Shown here: one piece after another, positions 62,330 to 64,000 of the stretch | Position numbering within the stretch: the stretch's first letter is position 1 | How the letters are laid out: each line of letters opens with the position of its first letter | Assembly (NCBI GenBank): GCA_017506865.1 | Contig: JAFCMP010000112.1 | Location: forward strand, 1,984,001-2,048,000 | Origin: Tribonema minus | Lineage: Eukaryota > Sar > Xanthophyceae > Tribonematales > Tribonemataceae | Length of the DNA stretch: 64,000 bases | Direction of reading: 5' to 3' | Program-made: the position numbers and the translations under genes | The notes under the pieces: model-generated | Told to the model about the DNA's origin: nothing | Databases searched by the model: none | What the model saw: the letters and a program-made list of their open reading frames with translations, nothing else

Positions 62330-64000
62330 TCTGTGCCGTGTTGTTCAGCAAGGCCCCTTTTCGTAAATACCGCTCATTCAGCAAATCCAGCACATGCTCG
62401 TCGCTGACGACGCTAGAGGGCTTGTGGTAGCAAGCAATCAGTGTGCGTATACATATTGTCAACGCCCGGTGTACAGCTGGACGTGGTGCTCAGTGATCAA
62501 GAAGGCTGACGACCTTGCGTCGTTGTGCGTGGCTGCTGTCTACTGCAACGTACCTCGCGGCACACAACGCTCGAAGCACATAAATGTTGTGTAACTGCTG
62601 AGAGTATTTTGCGTGAGCGCTGTTGTGCGCATAAGTGTTGTGTGCCGACTCAATGAAATACCTTGCAACTTACGCAACTGCTTCATCCGTTTTTGTCGTG
62701 GGTGCCGTTCTGAACACATGCACGCTTAAACATCCTCATGACTGCTGTGTGTCGTACCTGACGCATTGCCGTTTGCTCATATGCTGTTGACCTGCCGCGT
62801 TACATTGTGCTTGTCGTGGACGTTCATGCCGTACGTGCTGCATCCCTCGAGCACATGCTGCTGCGTACACCCATGTGACATGCCTGTCTGACATTTTGCA
62901 GCATGCGCTCCAATGTTCACATGTCTGCAAATAAAAATACATGCGTCATCATCCTCTCGTAAAATATGGAGCATGCTCCCTCACAAAACACGGAACAATT
63001 GCTGCAGCACTGAAGTGTCCCTTGCACCACAAGCACTGATAATATCTATGCACATTTCCCTGCACGGAGTGATTGACCGTAGGTTACATACACACACATG
63101 CAGTCACGCATGGCTCACGCAGCTTATTTTTGACCGCAGGTTACTTCAAATCAGCGAACACAGGCGACGCCCGCCGTCTAGGAAGTCTAACTTGCTATGG
63201 TTTTCTTTCTAGCATCAGTGCCTGGCGCTCAGATCCTTCGGGACACAGTGTCCATGTCGATAGCCAATATCCCCAGTTCAGGGCCCTTTGTGGTGACCCT
63301 GGCCTGCAATCTATTTTTGGGATGGAGTCTTCATGGAGCTGGGTGGCCTTAATGCGGGTCTGGTTGTGGGGAGACAGCTTAGCTGTAGCCTTGTGGGGTG
63401 TAAGGTGGGGGGAGATGGTTGTTAGAGGTGTAGCTTCTTGTGCAGCGTGGTTGAAAGTGTCAACATGCCATCAGTGATGGCATGTGGTGCAACAAGCTGA
63501 CGATTTGCGTTCACTGGTGAGAGACCAAGGGGTTGTGGACCTAAGCCTCATAATAATAAAAGTACTTCTTAGGGGCACCCCTAATTAGGCCCCTAATTGT
63601 AATTTGGTAATCGGGGGTCTGGGATTTACCCCTAATGCCCCTAATTGCTGCTGCTGCTGAGCATGAACTGTGCCGCGTGCACCAGTGCTCGGCGGCAGCC
63701 ACAGCAGCACAGGCAAGCAGTGTACGCCAGACCCAATGACTGACAATGAGTAATGTGCACTTGCTAGGAGCAGAGTTGAGCAGTGCCACCAAAGATGGGG
63801 TTGACCAACAGAGAAGCAGCAAAGACAGCCACCAAGACACTGCATCCAATGTCAGGTAGTATATTGCCTTGCTGCTGCTCCAGAGAGTGAGAGCAGCCAG
63901 TAGAAACTGAAGAATGACAGTCACACTGCTCACACAAGCACACAGCATTGAAAACACGCATTGGGCCCCCTGCACACACGCGGGCCATGACTGCAGAGTC
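62330..64000. other. No gene recognised
   Basis: Short open frames only. Near 63,575-63,650 CCCCTAATTA/GGGG words recur. Nothing supports a gene or RNA. Confidence 0.4.

Overview
The window looks like nuclear DNA of a green alga (Chlorophyta most likely; this is inference). The host genes consist of many short exons with GT-AG borders, mostly in phase 0. CAG/CTG triplet runs are common. The mobile elements present are a plant-type mariner, LINE-like elements with restriction-like endonuclease tails, and a large Ty3/gypsy element. Nothing suggests a bacterium, plasmid or free virus.

Two host genes can be reconstructed, both on the minus strand. From about 15.3 kb down to at least 7.9 kb lies a metallopeptidase gene. 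It has an array of Pro-Thr-rich exons, each in its own exon-intron unit of about 0.65-1.2 kb, followed by a catalytic region ending in HEMGHVLG. From 58.9 kb down to at least 23.3 kb lies a gene joining an alpha/beta-hydrolase domain (SERAC1/PGAP1/DUF676 type, with the nucleophile elbow reading GHGLGG) to a membrane-anchored KAP-family P-loop NTPase resembling the Kidins220/ARMS NTPase. Its Walker A motif is split by an intron and restored exactly by splicing (GAGK|S).

That NTPase gene carries a 13.4 kb Ty3/gypsy LTR retrotransposon (28,813-42,215) in one intron. Its two 398 bp LTRs look identical and it is flanked by a 4 bp TAGT target duplication, so it arrived recently. Between its Gag/protease region and its reverse transcriptase it carries a cytosine-5 DNA methyltransferase-like domain. 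This is the most striking finding. Retrotransposons with captured methyltransferases are known from a dinoflagellate and a charophyte alga, but they are rare.

Between the two host genes (15.6-22.5 kb) sit a GC-rich LINE-like element with two ORFs (N-terminal zinc fingers, reverse transcriptase, CCHC and restriction-like endonuclease region) and a decayed mariner. A stand-alone LINE-tail ORF is at 1.3-2.5 kb and a related 3' fragment at 49.5 kb. Other repeats include a 470 bp tandem duplication (27.4-28.3 kb), a foldback element with a tRNA-like A box (10.6 kb), an inverted-repeat cluster (11.8-12.2 kb) and a protein-level repeat family in opposite orientations at 48.4 and 56.5 kb. The outer flanks (1-1.3 kb, 2.5-6.4 kb, 59-64 kb) show no gene I can name. 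Exon calls rest on reading splice sites and family motifs by eye. No search or alignment was run.
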